Shown here in pieces: positions 26,057-34,700 of a stretch of DNA of 59,776 nt (positions are counted from its first letter, which is position 1; every line of letters begins with the position of its first letter). This DNA is from CAG-698 sp964385755 (GTDB taxonomy: Bacteria; Bacillota_I; Bacilli_A; ML615J-28; CAG-698). The notes under the pieces were generated by a model. That model saw only the letters and a list, made by a program, of their open reading frames with translations. It did no database searches and was not told the DNA's origin. The DNA lies in the NCBI GenBank assembly GCA_964385755.1, contig CAYLPZ010000012.1:1-59776 (forward strand), read 5' to 3'. The position numbers and the translations under genes were made by a program.

Positions 26057-26089
26057 TTTAATTATTAAATAATATAATTATTAAATAAT
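26045..26089 (+). repeat. Triplicated 13-mer at the end of tuf
   Basis: ATTATTAAATAAT occurs at 26045-26057, 26061-26073 and 26077-26089, at an exact 16-base period. The first copy is inside the last codons of tuf. Confidence 0.8.
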
Positions 26090-26108
26090 TTATTATTATG
26101 TAATTTCT

Positions 26109-26134
26109 AATAGGCTCTTTTAGAGCCTATTTTT
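26109..26134 (+). terminator. Intrinsic terminator after tuf
   Basis: AATAGGCTCT (26109-26118) pairs with AGAGCCTATT (26122-26131), followed by more T. Confidence 0.92.
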
Positions 26135-26136
26135 AT

Positions 26137-26165
26137 TTGTAAAAAGAAGACAAAAAGTGTATAAT
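26137..26165 (+). promoter_or_regulatory. Promoter of tatD and the HtrA-like gene
   Basis: TTGTAA (26137-26142) and TATAAT (26160-26165) are separated by 17 bases, just before tatD. Confidence 0.7.
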
Positions 26166-26185
26166 ATATTAAAGGAATGGTTAAT

Positions 26186-26944
26186 ATGATTGTAGATACT
26201 CACATACATTTATATGATGATAAATTTAAAGAAGAATTAAATGATGTAATAACAAAGGCACAAGAAGTTGGCGTGACAAAAATGATTTGTGTTGGATGTG
26301 ATTATGAGACATCAAAAAAAGCTTTAGAGATTGCTAAAGAGTATGATTTTATATATTGTGCAGTAGGAGTTCATCCAAGTGAAGTTCATAAAGGTGATAA
26401 AGATTTAGAGTGGATATATGATTTTGCCAAAGAAGATAAAGTTGTCGCAATTGGAGAGATTGGTTTAGATTATTATTGGGATAAAACTTACGTAGAATTA
26501 CAAAAAGAAATGTTTATTAAACAAATCAAAATCGCAAATGATCTTAAACTTCCTGTAATTGTTCACTCACGCGATGCCCATTTAGATACATATAATATTT
26601 TAAAAGAATATCACTGTAATGGTGTTCTCCATTGTTACTCTGGTAGTTTAGAGTTAGCAAAAGAGTATGTTAAACTTGGATATTATTTAGGTATCGGTGG
26701 AGTACTTACTTTTACAAATAGCAAAGAAATAAAAAATGTAGTTGAACATATTGATGATGATTATTTAGTTACTGAAACTGATGCACCATATTTAGCACCT
26801 CATCCATTTCGTGGGAAAGTAAATAAGCCGGAATTTTTACCACTAATTATTGAGAAAATAAGTACATTAAAAAATTCAAATATGGAAATAATAGAAGAGA
26901 AGCTTTATAATAATGCTTTAAGACTATTCCATATTGATGATTAA
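26186..26944 (+). CDS. tatD: TatD-family metal-dependent hydrolase
   Basis: TatD proteins are TIM-barrel nucleases or deoxyribonucleases with two metals. The 252-residue protein carries the family motifs in order: D-T-H-I-H-L near the start, G-E-I-G-L-D-Y-Y, V-I-V-H-S-R-D-A, H-C-Y-S-G and T-E-T-D-A-P-Y-L. It corresponds to YabD of Bacillus. AAAGGA at 26171-26176 favours ATG 26186; the in-frame ATG 26177 abuts the site. It is co-transcribed with the HtrA-like lipoprotein 10 bases later. Confidence 0.93.
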   Translation: MIVDTHIHLYDDKFKEELNDVITKAQEVGVTKMICVGCDYETSKKALEIAKEYDFIYCAVGVHPSEVHKGDKDLEWIYDFAKEDKVVAIGEIGLDYYWDKTYVELQKEMFIKQIKIANDLKLPVIVHSRDAHLDTYNILKEYHCNGVLHCYSGSLELAKEYVKLGYYLGIGGVLTFTNSKEIKNVVEHIDDDYLVTETDAPYLAPHPFRGKVNKPEFLPLIIEKISTLKNSNMEIIEEKLYNNALRLFHIDD

Positions 26945-26954
26945 GGAGTAATAT

Positions 26955-28583
26955 ATGAATACTAATCTAAATAATAAAACTATTTCAAAAAATCTATTAT
27001 TATTAATAATAATATTTTGCTTGTTTGTGCTAATAGGCTGTGAATTTTCATTTACTAGTCAATATGTGATAAACATAAATTGTGATAAAATAATAAATGT
27101 TGGTGAATCAAAACAAATTGTTGCAAGTATTAGCCCAAGTGGAGCATATAAAGATGACTTTTATTTTAATTCATCAAACAAAAATGTTCTAGAAGTAAAT
27201 GATGATGGCATTATGACGGCTATTTCTGCTGGTACTGCAACTATCTCTGTAACTTCTATAGAAGATAGTAAGATAACTGGAAAAACCTTTATAAAAGTAA
27301 TCGAAAAAGAAGTAATTTATAATGATGAAGCACCTACTAGTATCTCTTTAGATTACAGTAGAAATGCTTTTGTAGGCCAAGTTGATTACTTAAGAGCAGT
27401 AACTTATCCAATATATTCTTCTCAAGATTTTATTTTTGAATCTAGCGATGAAACTGTTGCTACTGTGACAAACTATGGAATAGTAAAGTACTTAAATAAA
27501 GGAACAGTAATGATAACTTGTAGATCAAAGAAAAATACTACAATTTCCTCAACCGCTTTAATTTCTGTGGAGGATCGTTTAACTGAAACTGATATTTATC
27601 AAGGAACTATAGATACAATTAATAAAACTAAAAATTCAATCCTAGGTGTAGGAAATTATGTTTATAATGCAAATGGAGCATTAATAATTGAAAGCTTGGG
27701 AAGTGGTTTTATTTATAGTGCTACAAAAAAAGAAGATTCATCAGGTTATAAATACTATTTAGTTACTAATAAACATGTTATTGATGGATCAGATGCAATA
27801 AAAGTATATTTACATTTTATTGATGATGATGTTGATGCAAAAGTTATATATTTTGATCAAAAAATTGATATTGCTGTGGTTACATTTGAATATGATGAGT
27901 ATATAGAACCATTAAAGTTTGCAAATTCCGATGATTTAATTCATGGGCAAACAGTAATTGCTATTGGAAATCCAACAAGTTATGATTTTTCTTCTTCAGC
28001 AACCAGAGGAATAATCTCTTATCCAAAACGCTATGTGGTTGATGATACAGATGGAGATGGTATTAATGATTGGGATGCTCTTTATATCCAACATGATGCT
28101 TCAATTAATCCTGGTAATAGTGGTGGACCACTTTTAAACTTAAATGGTGAAGTAATCGGAGTAAACACATTAAAATTTGCTTCATATGATATTGACAATA
28201 TGGGTTTTAGTATTCCAAGTAATACTGTAGTTGAGTTACTTCCATTCTTAGAAAGATATGCAAATCCTAAGCGTATTACTCTTGGTGTAACACTTGTTAA
28301 TATAAAAGATTTGTTAATTAATGATTTTCAAAACGCAAACTATCAATATAACATTCCAGAAGGAGTTACTAGTGGATTATACGTTACAAAAGTTTCTATA
28401 TCTTCTATTTGTAATGGACTGATTTTCCCTGATGATATTATAACAAAGGTTAATGATGTTGAAATTAAAAGATCAACAGAATTACGTATTATACTTAATA
28501 ATATTTCAATGAGCGATGAAAAAATAATAAATTTTCAGATTATTAGGAATAATGAAATTATAGAAGTAAAAATAACAATATAA
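26955..28583 (+). CDS. HtrA-like serine protease lipoprotein with two Ig-like (Big_2) domains and PDZ
   Basis: The 542-residue surface protein has a lipobox L-I-G-C (Cys29) after a hydrophobic signal. Two Big_2-type Ig-like domains follow (about 38-117 and 127-206, each ending G-T-A-T-I-S-V or G-T-V-M-I-T-C). A trypsin-like protease comes next with His274 (T-N-K-H-V), Asp305 (K-I-D-I-A-V-V) and Ser389 (G-N-S-G-G-P), so the triad is complete. A PDZ-like C-terminus runs from about 440. An insert D-T-D-G-D-G-I-N-D (364-372) looks like a calcium-binding loop. HtrA relatives degrade misfolded exported proteins; the Ig-like domains suggest cell-surface anchoring. Confidence 0.85.
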   Translation: MNTNLNNKTISKNLLLLIIIFCLFVLIGCEFSFTSQYVININCDKIINVGESKQIVASISPSGAYKDDFYFNSSNKNVLEVNDDGIMTAISAGTATISVTSIEDSKITGKTFIKVIEKEVIYNDEAPTSISLDYSRNAFVGQVDYLRAVTYPIYSSQDFIFESSDETVATVTNYGIVKYLNKGTVMITCRSKKNTTISSTALISVEDRLTETDIYQGTIDTINKTKNSILGVGNYVYNANGALIIESLGSGFIYSATKKEDSSGYKYYLVTNKHVIDGSDAIKVYLHFIDDDVDAKVIYFDQKIDIAVVTFEYDEYIEPLKFANSDDLIHGQTVIAIGNPTSYDFSSSATRGIISYPKRYVVDDTDGDGINDWDALYIQHDASINPGNSGGPLLNLNGEVIGVNTLKFASYDIDNMGFSIPSNTVVELLPFLERYANPKRITLGVTLVNIKDLLINDFQNANYQYNIPEGVTSGLYVTKVSISSICNGLIFPDDIITKVNDVEIKRSTELRIILNNISMSDEKIINFQIIRNNEIIEVKITI

Positions 28584-28590
28584 AATAAAA

Positions 28591-28621
28591 AAAACTTTAC
28601 TCATGTTGGGTAAAGTTTTTT
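28591..28621. terminator. Bidirectional terminator between the HtrA-like gene and the PBP gene
   Basis: AAAACTTTAC (28591-28600) pairs with GTAAAGTTTT (28610-28619). T-rich tracts exist on both strands. Confidence 0.85.
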
Positions 28622-30536
28622 ATTGAATTATTTCAGGTAAGTTGTCTTTATCGTAATATAAATATTTTTTATAGAGATGATTATCTACTGATCCATCTAT
28701 TGGGTCGAGTTTGATTGCCACAACATCATTTGGAATATCATACCAAGAATTTTCTTTGTCATTATTATATTCTTCCATGATAGTTGCCCATATATACCTT
28801 ATGTACTTTGTTTCAGCGTTTGTTATTTCTTTGTTATCATCTCGTCCTGTCCAAATACCTAAACATACATTTTTATTATAACCAACAATTAAACCATCAT
28901 AGTCAGTTGAACCAGTTTTACATGCATAAGTAGATGTTAAAAATTGATCAATCATTGCGCAAGTAGGACTAGTATTTATTCTTAGTTTACTATCAAAAGT
29001 ATTAGTAAGGGCATTTGATAATAAATAGCAACTCATTTCATCATATTTTAATGATGTTTTATCATTATAGGTATATAAAATTTTATCGTTTTCATTTAGT
29101 GCTTTAGTAATTATGTTTGCCTTAAGGTTATAACCAAGGCTTGCAAGTTTTGCATAAGCAAAAGTAAGTTCGTATAAAGTTACTTCACTTGTTCCTAAAG
29201 CTAAAGAAGCGTTATTATTTAGTTTGCTTGTAAAACCAAAGTCAATTAAAGTGTTATATAGAGCATTTGTTCCTAAGAACAAATGAGTTTTTATTGCATA
29301 TATATTATCACTCGTTGCAATCGCATAGGCCATTGAGACATTTTGATTTGGATAAATATTACCATAGTTTTCAGGATTGTAAGTTTCCCCATCAATGTTA
29401 AAAGAAGTTGGTGCACTCAAAAATGTACTTGTAATGTTAAATCCTTCTTTAAATGCGGTATAATACAAAAAAGGTTTAATGGTAGAACCAGGTTGCCTTA
29501 AAGCAAAAGTACGATTGTAACTTGATTTTTCGTAGTCTATTCCTCCAACATTTGCTAAGAGATTTCCTTTAGTGTCAAAACATACTAAAGCAATTTGAAA
29601 ATTTTCGTTTGTGTAATATTTATTTATTTTATTTTCAATTATTTCATTTAAGCGAAGATCTAAAGTTGTGTATACTTTAACAACTTTATTATTAAGAATA
29701 TTTAATTTCTTAACTTCAGAAATAACTAAATCAATAAAGTAAGGTGCACTACTTATATTGTTATTATTTTTAATACCATAAATTTCTGGGAAAACATCTA
29801 TTACACTATTATAATCATTAGTGGAAATTTTATTATCAGTTAGTAACTCGTTTAGAATTAGTTTTCTACGTTCATTATTTCTTTCAACATTTTTAATGGG
29901 TGAAAGATTTGCAGGGGATTTAGGGATTGCACAGAGAACACAAGCTTCGTTTAGTGTAAGTTCATCAGGTGTTTTATTAAAATAAAATAGCGAAGCATCA
30001 TATATTCCAGTAATCCCATGATCAAAATAAATAGTATTTAAATATGCTTCTAATATTTCATCTTTATTGTATTTTGCTTCAATATTAATAGCAATCATCG
30101 CTTCATCAAGTTTTCTTTTAAGTGTTTTAGAAGATGATAAGAAAGTATTTTTGACATATTGTTGAGTGATTGTAGATCCACCTTGAACAAATGCTCCTTT
30201 CTTTAAATCAACAAGTAACGCGCCAATCATCCTCTTTAGATTTATTCCTTGATGATTATAGAATTCTTTATCTTCAATTGAAATAATTGCTTTAATAACA
30301 TTTTCACTAATTTGATCAATAGTGACATATGTCCCATTTGATAAAGTACTTGATTTTCTAATTAGATTATCATCTTTATCATATATTTCTATTTGTGAAA
30401 TCTTTGGCATGTAATAATCAATTTTACGAAAGTATGCAAAAAGGAGAATAAATAGAATTGTAAAAATGCCAAGAAATAATAAGAAAACAACTTTCGTTAT
30501 TTTTAGAAACAAATTACATCTAGCTTTTTTGTTCAT
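28620..30536 (-). CDS. Class A penicillin-binding protein (transglycosylase/transpeptidase)
   Basis: This bifunctional peptidoglycan synthase polymerises lipid II and cross-links stem peptides outside the membrane. It has 638 residues with one N-terminal membrane anchor (about 13-36). The transglycosylase motifs are E-D-K-E-F-Y-N-H-Q-G (88-97), G-G-S-T-I-T-Q-Q (119-126) and R-K-L-D-E-A (141-146). The transpeptidase motifs are S-T-I-K (351-354), S-D-N and K-T-G-S. All catalytic residues are present. The only good start, ATG 30536, lies 18 bases after GGAGG, an unusually long gap. It follows the GcvT-like gene on the same strand, 11 bases away. Confidence 0.92.
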   Translation of the reverse strand: MNKKARCNLFLKITKVVFLLFLGIFTILFILLFAYFRKIDYYMPKISQIEIYDKDDNLIRKSSTLSNGTYVTIDQISENVIKAIISIEDKEFYNHQGINLKRMIGALLVDLKKGAFVQGGSTITQQYVKNTFLSSSKTLKRKLDEAMIAINIEAKYNKDEILEAYLNTIYFDHGITGIYDASLFYFNKTPDELTLNEACVLCAIPKSPANLSPIKNVERNNERRKLILNELLTDNKISTNDYNSVIDVFPEIYGIKNNNNISSAPYFIDLVISEVKKLNILNNKVVKVYTTLDLRLNEIIENKINKYYTNENFQIALVCFDTKGNLLANVGGIDYEKSSYNRTFALRQPGSTIKPFLYYTAFKEGFNITSTFLSAPTSFNIDGETYNPENYGNIYPNQNVSMAYAIATSDNIYAIKTHLFLGTNALYNTLIDFGFTSKLNNNASLALGTSEVTLYELTFAYAKLASLGYNLKANIITKALNENDKILYTYNDKTSLKYDEMSCYLLSNALTNTFDSKLRINTSPTCAMIDQFLTSTYACKTGSTDYDGLIVGYNKNVCLGIWTGRDDNKEITNAETKYIRYIWATIMEEYNNDKENSWYDIPNDVVAIKLDPIDGSVDNHLYKKYLYYDKDNLPEIIQ

Positions 30537-30547
30537 TAGTATTTAAA

Positions 30548-31420
30548 TTAATAACCTCCGTACTCACGTAATAATATTTCTTCGTTATAAGGTTTGATAA
30601 TTGGCATTTTATCTTCGTATTTCTTTTTAATTATTGTTAAGAAAAAAGGATTCTTCTTATTTGCAATGCGATAAAAGTTATGAACAAAACCAATTGTTTT
30701 TCTCTCTTCACTTAGTATTTTGACTTTCGTTGGTACAATAAAGTTAAGTGATGCTTCTAAATGCTTAATTACATACTTTTTCTTATTCTTCTTAATATTG
30801 TCAGGATAATATAAATTAGATACAACATCATATCTAATTGATTTATTAATTTTCTGTAAATTTGTTAATACTTTATTACTATTTAAGAATAAATTATATA
30901 TATCTGTTGAAATAACAGAGACATTATTTTCTATGTCTTTACTAATTACTTCATGAAGATTTTTTCTTTCAGAAACTAAACAAGGATATAAATAACCTTG
31001 ATGATTTAAATAATAATAATTTTTAGATACGCAATAATCGAGAGTATTATCTCCGTGATATGTAAGAAAATAAAATTTTTTTGTAGAAACCTCACAGGTA
31101 ACTAGTGGAAATCTTTTACGAAATCTTTTTAATAATTTAAATAACTTTTTAATTTCTTCACTAATTACTACAATTTTATTTTTGTGAATCTTAAAGATAA
31201 ATGCTTCACATATAAACTTTTTCTTATAAACAAATACCGACGCAAAGCAATCTAAGTCAATAGCTAGAAGATTTCTAGTAGAAAATTGATTTAATAAGTA
31301 CAATGCATCAGGGCCAGCTAAGGTTATTTTTGAAAGATAACTCAAATTACAAACACCTACATTTTTTTTAGCTTCCAAATAATTATTTGTTGAAAGCATA
31401 TTTTTAATTTTATTACTCAA
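30548..31420 (-). CDS. Degenerate GcvT/YgfZ-fold protein, function unknown
   Basis: The protein is weakly similar to glycine cleavage T-protein and YgfZ. The stretch G-V-C-N-L-S-Y-L-S-K-I-T-L-A-G-P-D-A (22-39) matches the GcvT N-terminal pattern of G-x-F-D-x-S-x-x-x-x-x-x-x-G-x-D-A, but the first Asp is replaced by Asn. Length is 290 residues, short of GcvT (about 360). No gcvH or gcvP is visible. GGAGGA precedes TTG 31420 by seven bases, so that start is chosen over ATG 31435, which overlaps the site. It sits before a PBP gene and is divergent from the tubulin-like gene. Confidence 0.6.
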   Translation of the reverse strand: MSNKIKNMLSTNNYLEAKKNVGVCNLSYLSKITLAGPDALYLLNQFSTRNLLAIDLDCFASVFVYKKKFICEAFIFKIHKNKIVVISEEIKKLFKLLKRFRKRFPLVTCEVSTKKFYFLTYHGDNTLDYCVSKNYYYLNHQGYLYPCLVSERKNLHEVISKDIENNVSVISTDIYNLFLNSNKVLTNLQKINKSIRYDVVSNLYYPDNIKKNKKKYVIKHLEASLNFIVPTKVKILSEERKTIGFVHNFYRIANKKNPFFLTIIKKKYEDKMPIIKPYNEEILLREYGGY

Positions 31421-31465
31421 AGTATATTCCTCCATTTATTTATATTTTTACCAAAGCGGAGAATT

Positions 31466-31517
31466 ATTATACAAAATCAAAAAAATATTAGACATATAAA
31501 AAAAGATAATATATAAT
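31466..31517. promoter_or_regulatory. Divergent promoter region between the GcvT-like and tubulin-like genes
   Basis: On the plus strand TTAGAC (31488-31493) and TATAAT (31512-31517) have an 18-base spacer. On the minus strand TATAAT lies at 31471-31466 with TGTCTA at 31494-31489, a 17-base spacer. The two -35 elements overlap, so the genes may be co-regulated. Confidence 0.5.
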
Positions 31518-31535
31518 AGTATGAGGAGAGATATC

Positions 31536-34500
31536 ATGATAAATAAAAAGAAGAAAAACATATTAATAGGACTTGGCGGCTTTGGTTGCAAGGTTGCATC
31601 TATTTGTTCTAACAACTTATCAAGCATTTGTATCGATACATGCGAAAAATCTTTAGAAAAAAATTATGATAACTATATTTGTTTATCTGATAATTTTTCT
31701 TTAGAAAGTGTATTTAATAGTCTAAATAAAGAAGTAAAAGAATATTTTAATTATGATAGTTATAAAGATTATGATTTTACATCATTAAAACAAAATGGAA
31801 CAAACTTTCAGAGAAATGTAGGTTTTCTGCTTTTATATGATTATTTAAACAATAGTGATAAAAAAAATCACCTAAATGATGTATTTGATTCGGTTTTCTA
31901 TTCAAAGGCAAATATTCAAAAAATATATGTTGTAACTTCACTAGTTGGAGGAACAGGTTCTAGTATTTTTCTTGCTTTATCGCTATACTTAAGAAAATAC
32001 ATAAAAGTAAAATATAATTTAGATATTAAGATTAGTTTATTAGCAATTACTTCGGATGCTCTATATAAAGATAAAATATCAGATGAAAAAATAAAAGCAA
32101 ATATATATTCTTCATTAAGAGAGTTAAATACAGTGCATCAAGTAACTACTACTAAAATTAGCAAGAAAGAACAAGCTGATTTACCTTTTATAATTAAAAT
32201 TGGCGATAATGAACTATTTGACTCAACTAATTCACTATTTCAAAAAGAAGAAACATTTCCATTTTCAAGTGTATATTTAATTGATAACACTTCAAATAAA
32301 GAGCATATTGTTAATAAAGTTGTAGAACTAATAGATAGCATAAATAATGAAATTATAAAACCAAGTGAAAAAAACCTTTATACAAGTATTTATACATATA
32401 AGATTGCATACCCAACAAATAAAATAATCAAATATATTTCATCAAGAAAAGTATATGATGAAATAAAAACACAGTGGATTGCATATACTGATTATATTGA
32501 ACACCAAGTAAAAGCTGAAAGAGAAGATGTTCTTTATAGTACTAAAGAAGACAGAGTAAATACATTTATTAGTGTTCTTATTAGTAAACTTGAGAAAAAA
32601 GTAGAAGATAATCCAAAAAGTTTTCTTGATGACTTTATGCTTTTTAGAAAAAGTAGTAAGTATAATACGTTAGAAGTAGTAAATCATTCTATTAATACTT
32701 CAAATTATATTTATGAAAGAATTTTAAATTATAAAGTACTTATTGATATAAAGGAAATAAGAGACTTAGTAGAGGAATCTGAAAAAATAGAAAATATTCA
32801 CTTTTTTGATTCAAAAGAAGTAAAAACAAGAAAAAGAAAAAATTTAACTAAGCGAATCAATTATTATAATGATGTAATATTAGATTTCTATAAATACATT
32901 AAGGAAAATTATTATAACAAACTAAATGAGATTTACAATAAAGACTTATCTGAACATATTAATTCATATTTTACAGATGAACAAGGTAAATACGTTATTC
33001 CTAGTATTGCACTCTTGAAATTATGCTTAGGGTTAAAGATGCTTAGAAAATATAAAAATAAATTTGAAAGTGAAAATAAAAAATACTTTGAACAAATAAC
33101 AAATGATAATATTTTAAATGGTGTTTTGAAATGTGATGATGATTTATTAGAAAAGACTAATAATCTAAATAACATTGATATTAATATGCGAAAAAACACT
33201 ATTATTATCGTAAATAGTATGATTAATTATTTCTCTTATCAAATGCTTGAAAAAGTAGTTGATTATTTATTTGTAAAAATATCTATATATCGTAATATGT
33301 TTAATAGTCTAAATAGTTTACTAGTGCAGTTATCATCTACTGTTAAGAGTGTAATGAGTAAAAGTGAGGATGACATGACAAATGAAATTGAGCTTAATGG
33401 GCTTGAAGAGTCATTTTATCGTTTATTTAATAAGAACTACACTTCTTTTGATGATGATACTACTGGAAAAGTAGTTTTTAGTTTTGTTGATAAAGAAGAG
33501 GATTATTCTTTAGAAAATATAAAACAACTATTTAATCAATTAACTGATTTAGTATATCAAAAGATAAAAGATACGAAAGAAATTGAAATATGTAAGATTT
33601 CAGTTCTTGAAAGCTTACTAAGAAAAGATATAACATCTGATTTAGAAAAGAATAATCAAAAATTAGATAAAATTATTAAAGCACTAGAAGATCCAGTTGC
33701 ATTAAGATCATATGAAACAATAGAAAATAAGATGATAATATCTAAAAAAACTAGTTTTGAAAAAGAAAATCTAGAATATATTGATAAACAGTTCAATATC
33801 TTATTTAATGAAAATGTTTTAGATGATGAAATGATTTTACAAAGAGAAATTAGTTTTCCACTTTCATTTTACAAAAAGATTGCTGAAAACGGTGAATGTT
33901 TTGTTTCATATATGAACACAAAAACTCTAACATCAGTAGATATATTTAATAGTAGCATTTTTAAAGAAAACTCTAGTATTGGATTTACAAATCCAATTAA
34001 TCAAAATGATTATTTACTAGATGTTGTTAAGGCACTAATCTATATTTTATCTTTCAATAAATTAGATGTAAAAATAGAAAAAAATACAAAAAAAGAAAGA
34101 ACTGGTAAATACTTTTTAGAAAAGTCTATTGTTTGTGGGGAAGAAGGTTATATCATCAAAGATGATTTAAAAAGCATAATCTTTAAATTGATTGCTTCAG
34201 AAAAAGATGTACTTACTTTTTCAAAACTCTTTGATGAAGAATATGAAAGCTTAAGAAGCATATCTAAAGAAGATCAAATCAAGAAGTTATTATCTAATAA
34301 ATTATTTAAATGTATTTTTGGTGATAATATAAAAAATACCAAAACTAGAAATGAAGTACTTAGTAACAATTTACTGATATCTTTATATTTTAATAGAAGA
34401 AAGTGCTTTGTAACAAGTATTATAAAAGATAAGATTATTTTGTTAATTAAGTCTTTATCAAATTTTTATGAGTTTGATAGTAAAACAGAAAAAGAAAAAT

Positions 34501-34604
34501 ATGAAGAAGATTTAATTAAGAAAGTTGTAAAGAATGGTTTAGGTCAGTTTGATAAACCTACTTTAAAAGAAAAACAAGCTTATCAAAACTTTATTATAAA
34601 ATAA
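31536..34604 (+). CDS. Large tubulin/FtsZ-superfamily protein
   Basis: The 1022-residue protein begins I-L-I-G-L-G-G-F-G-C-K-V (9-20), the glycine-rich nucleotide loop of tubulin-like GTPases. It continues with V-T-S-L-V-G-G-T-G-S-S (133-143), equivalent to the tubulin/FtsZ G-G-G-T-G signature. A motif A-N-I-Y-S-S-L-R-E-L (188-197) resembles the A-x-x-A-L-x-E-L of the Pfam Tubulin_2 group. The remaining 700 or so residues are Lys/Glu/Asn-rich and helical, with no membrane segment seen. FtsZ is normally about 380 residues. GAGGAG at 31523 supports ATG 31536 rather than ATG 31521. A filament-forming or membrane-remodelling role is inferred from the superfamily only. Confidence 0.68.
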   Translation: MINKKKKNILIGLGGFGCKVASICSNNLSSICIDTCEKSLEKNYDNYICLSDNFSLESVFNSLNKEVKEYFNYDSYKDYDFTSLKQNGTNFQRNVGFLLLYDYLNNSDKKNHLNDVFDSVFYSKANIQKIYVVTSLVGGTGSSIFLALSLYLRKYIKVKYNLDIKISLLAITSDALYKDKISDEKIKANIYSSLRELNTVHQVTTTKISKKEQADLPFIIKIGDNELFDSTNSLFQKEETFPFSSVYLIDNTSNKEHIVNKVVELIDSINNEIIKPSEKNLYTSIYTYKIAYPTNKIIKYISSRKVYDEIKTQWIAYTDYIEHQVKAEREDVLYSTKEDRVNTFISVLISKLEKKVEDNPKSFLDDFMLFRKSSKYNTLEVVNHSINTSNYIYERILNYKVLIDIKEIRDLVEESEKIENIHFFDSKEVKTRKRKNLTKRINYYNDVILDFYKYIKENYYNKLNEIYNKDLSEHINSYFTDEQGKYVIPSIALLKLCLGLKMLRKYKNKFESENKKYFEQITNDNILNGVLKCDDDLLEKTNNLNNIDINMRKNTIIIVNSMINYFSYQMLEKVVDYLFVKISIYRNMFNSLNSLLVQLSSTVKSVMSKSEDDMTNEIELNGLEESFYRLFNKNYTSFDDDTTGKVVFSFVDKEEDYSLENIKQLFNQLTDLVYQKIKDTKEIEICKISVLESLLRKDITSDLEKNNQKLDKIIKALEDPVALRSYETIENKMIISKKTSFEKENLEYIDKQFNILFNENVLDDEMILQREISFPLSFYKKIAENGECFVSYMNTKTLTSVDIFNSSIFKENSSIGFTNPINQNDYLLDVVKALIYILSFNKLDVKIEKNTKKERTGKYFLEKSIVCGEEGYIIKDDLKSIIFKLIASEKDVLTFSKLFDEEYESLRSISKEDQIKKLLSNKLFKCIFGDNIKNTKTRNEVLSNNLLISLYFNRRKCFVTSIIKDKIILLIKSLSNFYEFDSKTEKEKYEEDLIKKVVKNGLGQFDKPTLKEKQAYQNFIIK

Positions 34605-34610
34605 AAAAAT

Positions 34611-34640
34611 GTTGTGAAATTATTGTTTCACAGCTTTTTT
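34611..34640 (+). terminator. Intrinsic terminator after the tubulin-like gene
   Basis: GTTGTGAAA (34611-34619) pairs with TTTCACAGC (34626-34634), with one G-T pair, followed by six T. Confidence 0.85.
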
Positions 34641-34645
34641 CATTG

Positions 34646-34674
34646 TTGAAAAAAATAACTAAAAGTAGTATAAT
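34646..34674 (+). promoter_or_regulatory. Promoter of ychF
   Basis: TTGAAA (34646-34651) and TATAAT (34669-34674) with a 17-base spacer. Confidence 0.75.
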
Positions 34675-34700
34675 AATTAAAAATATATGAGGTGATTATT

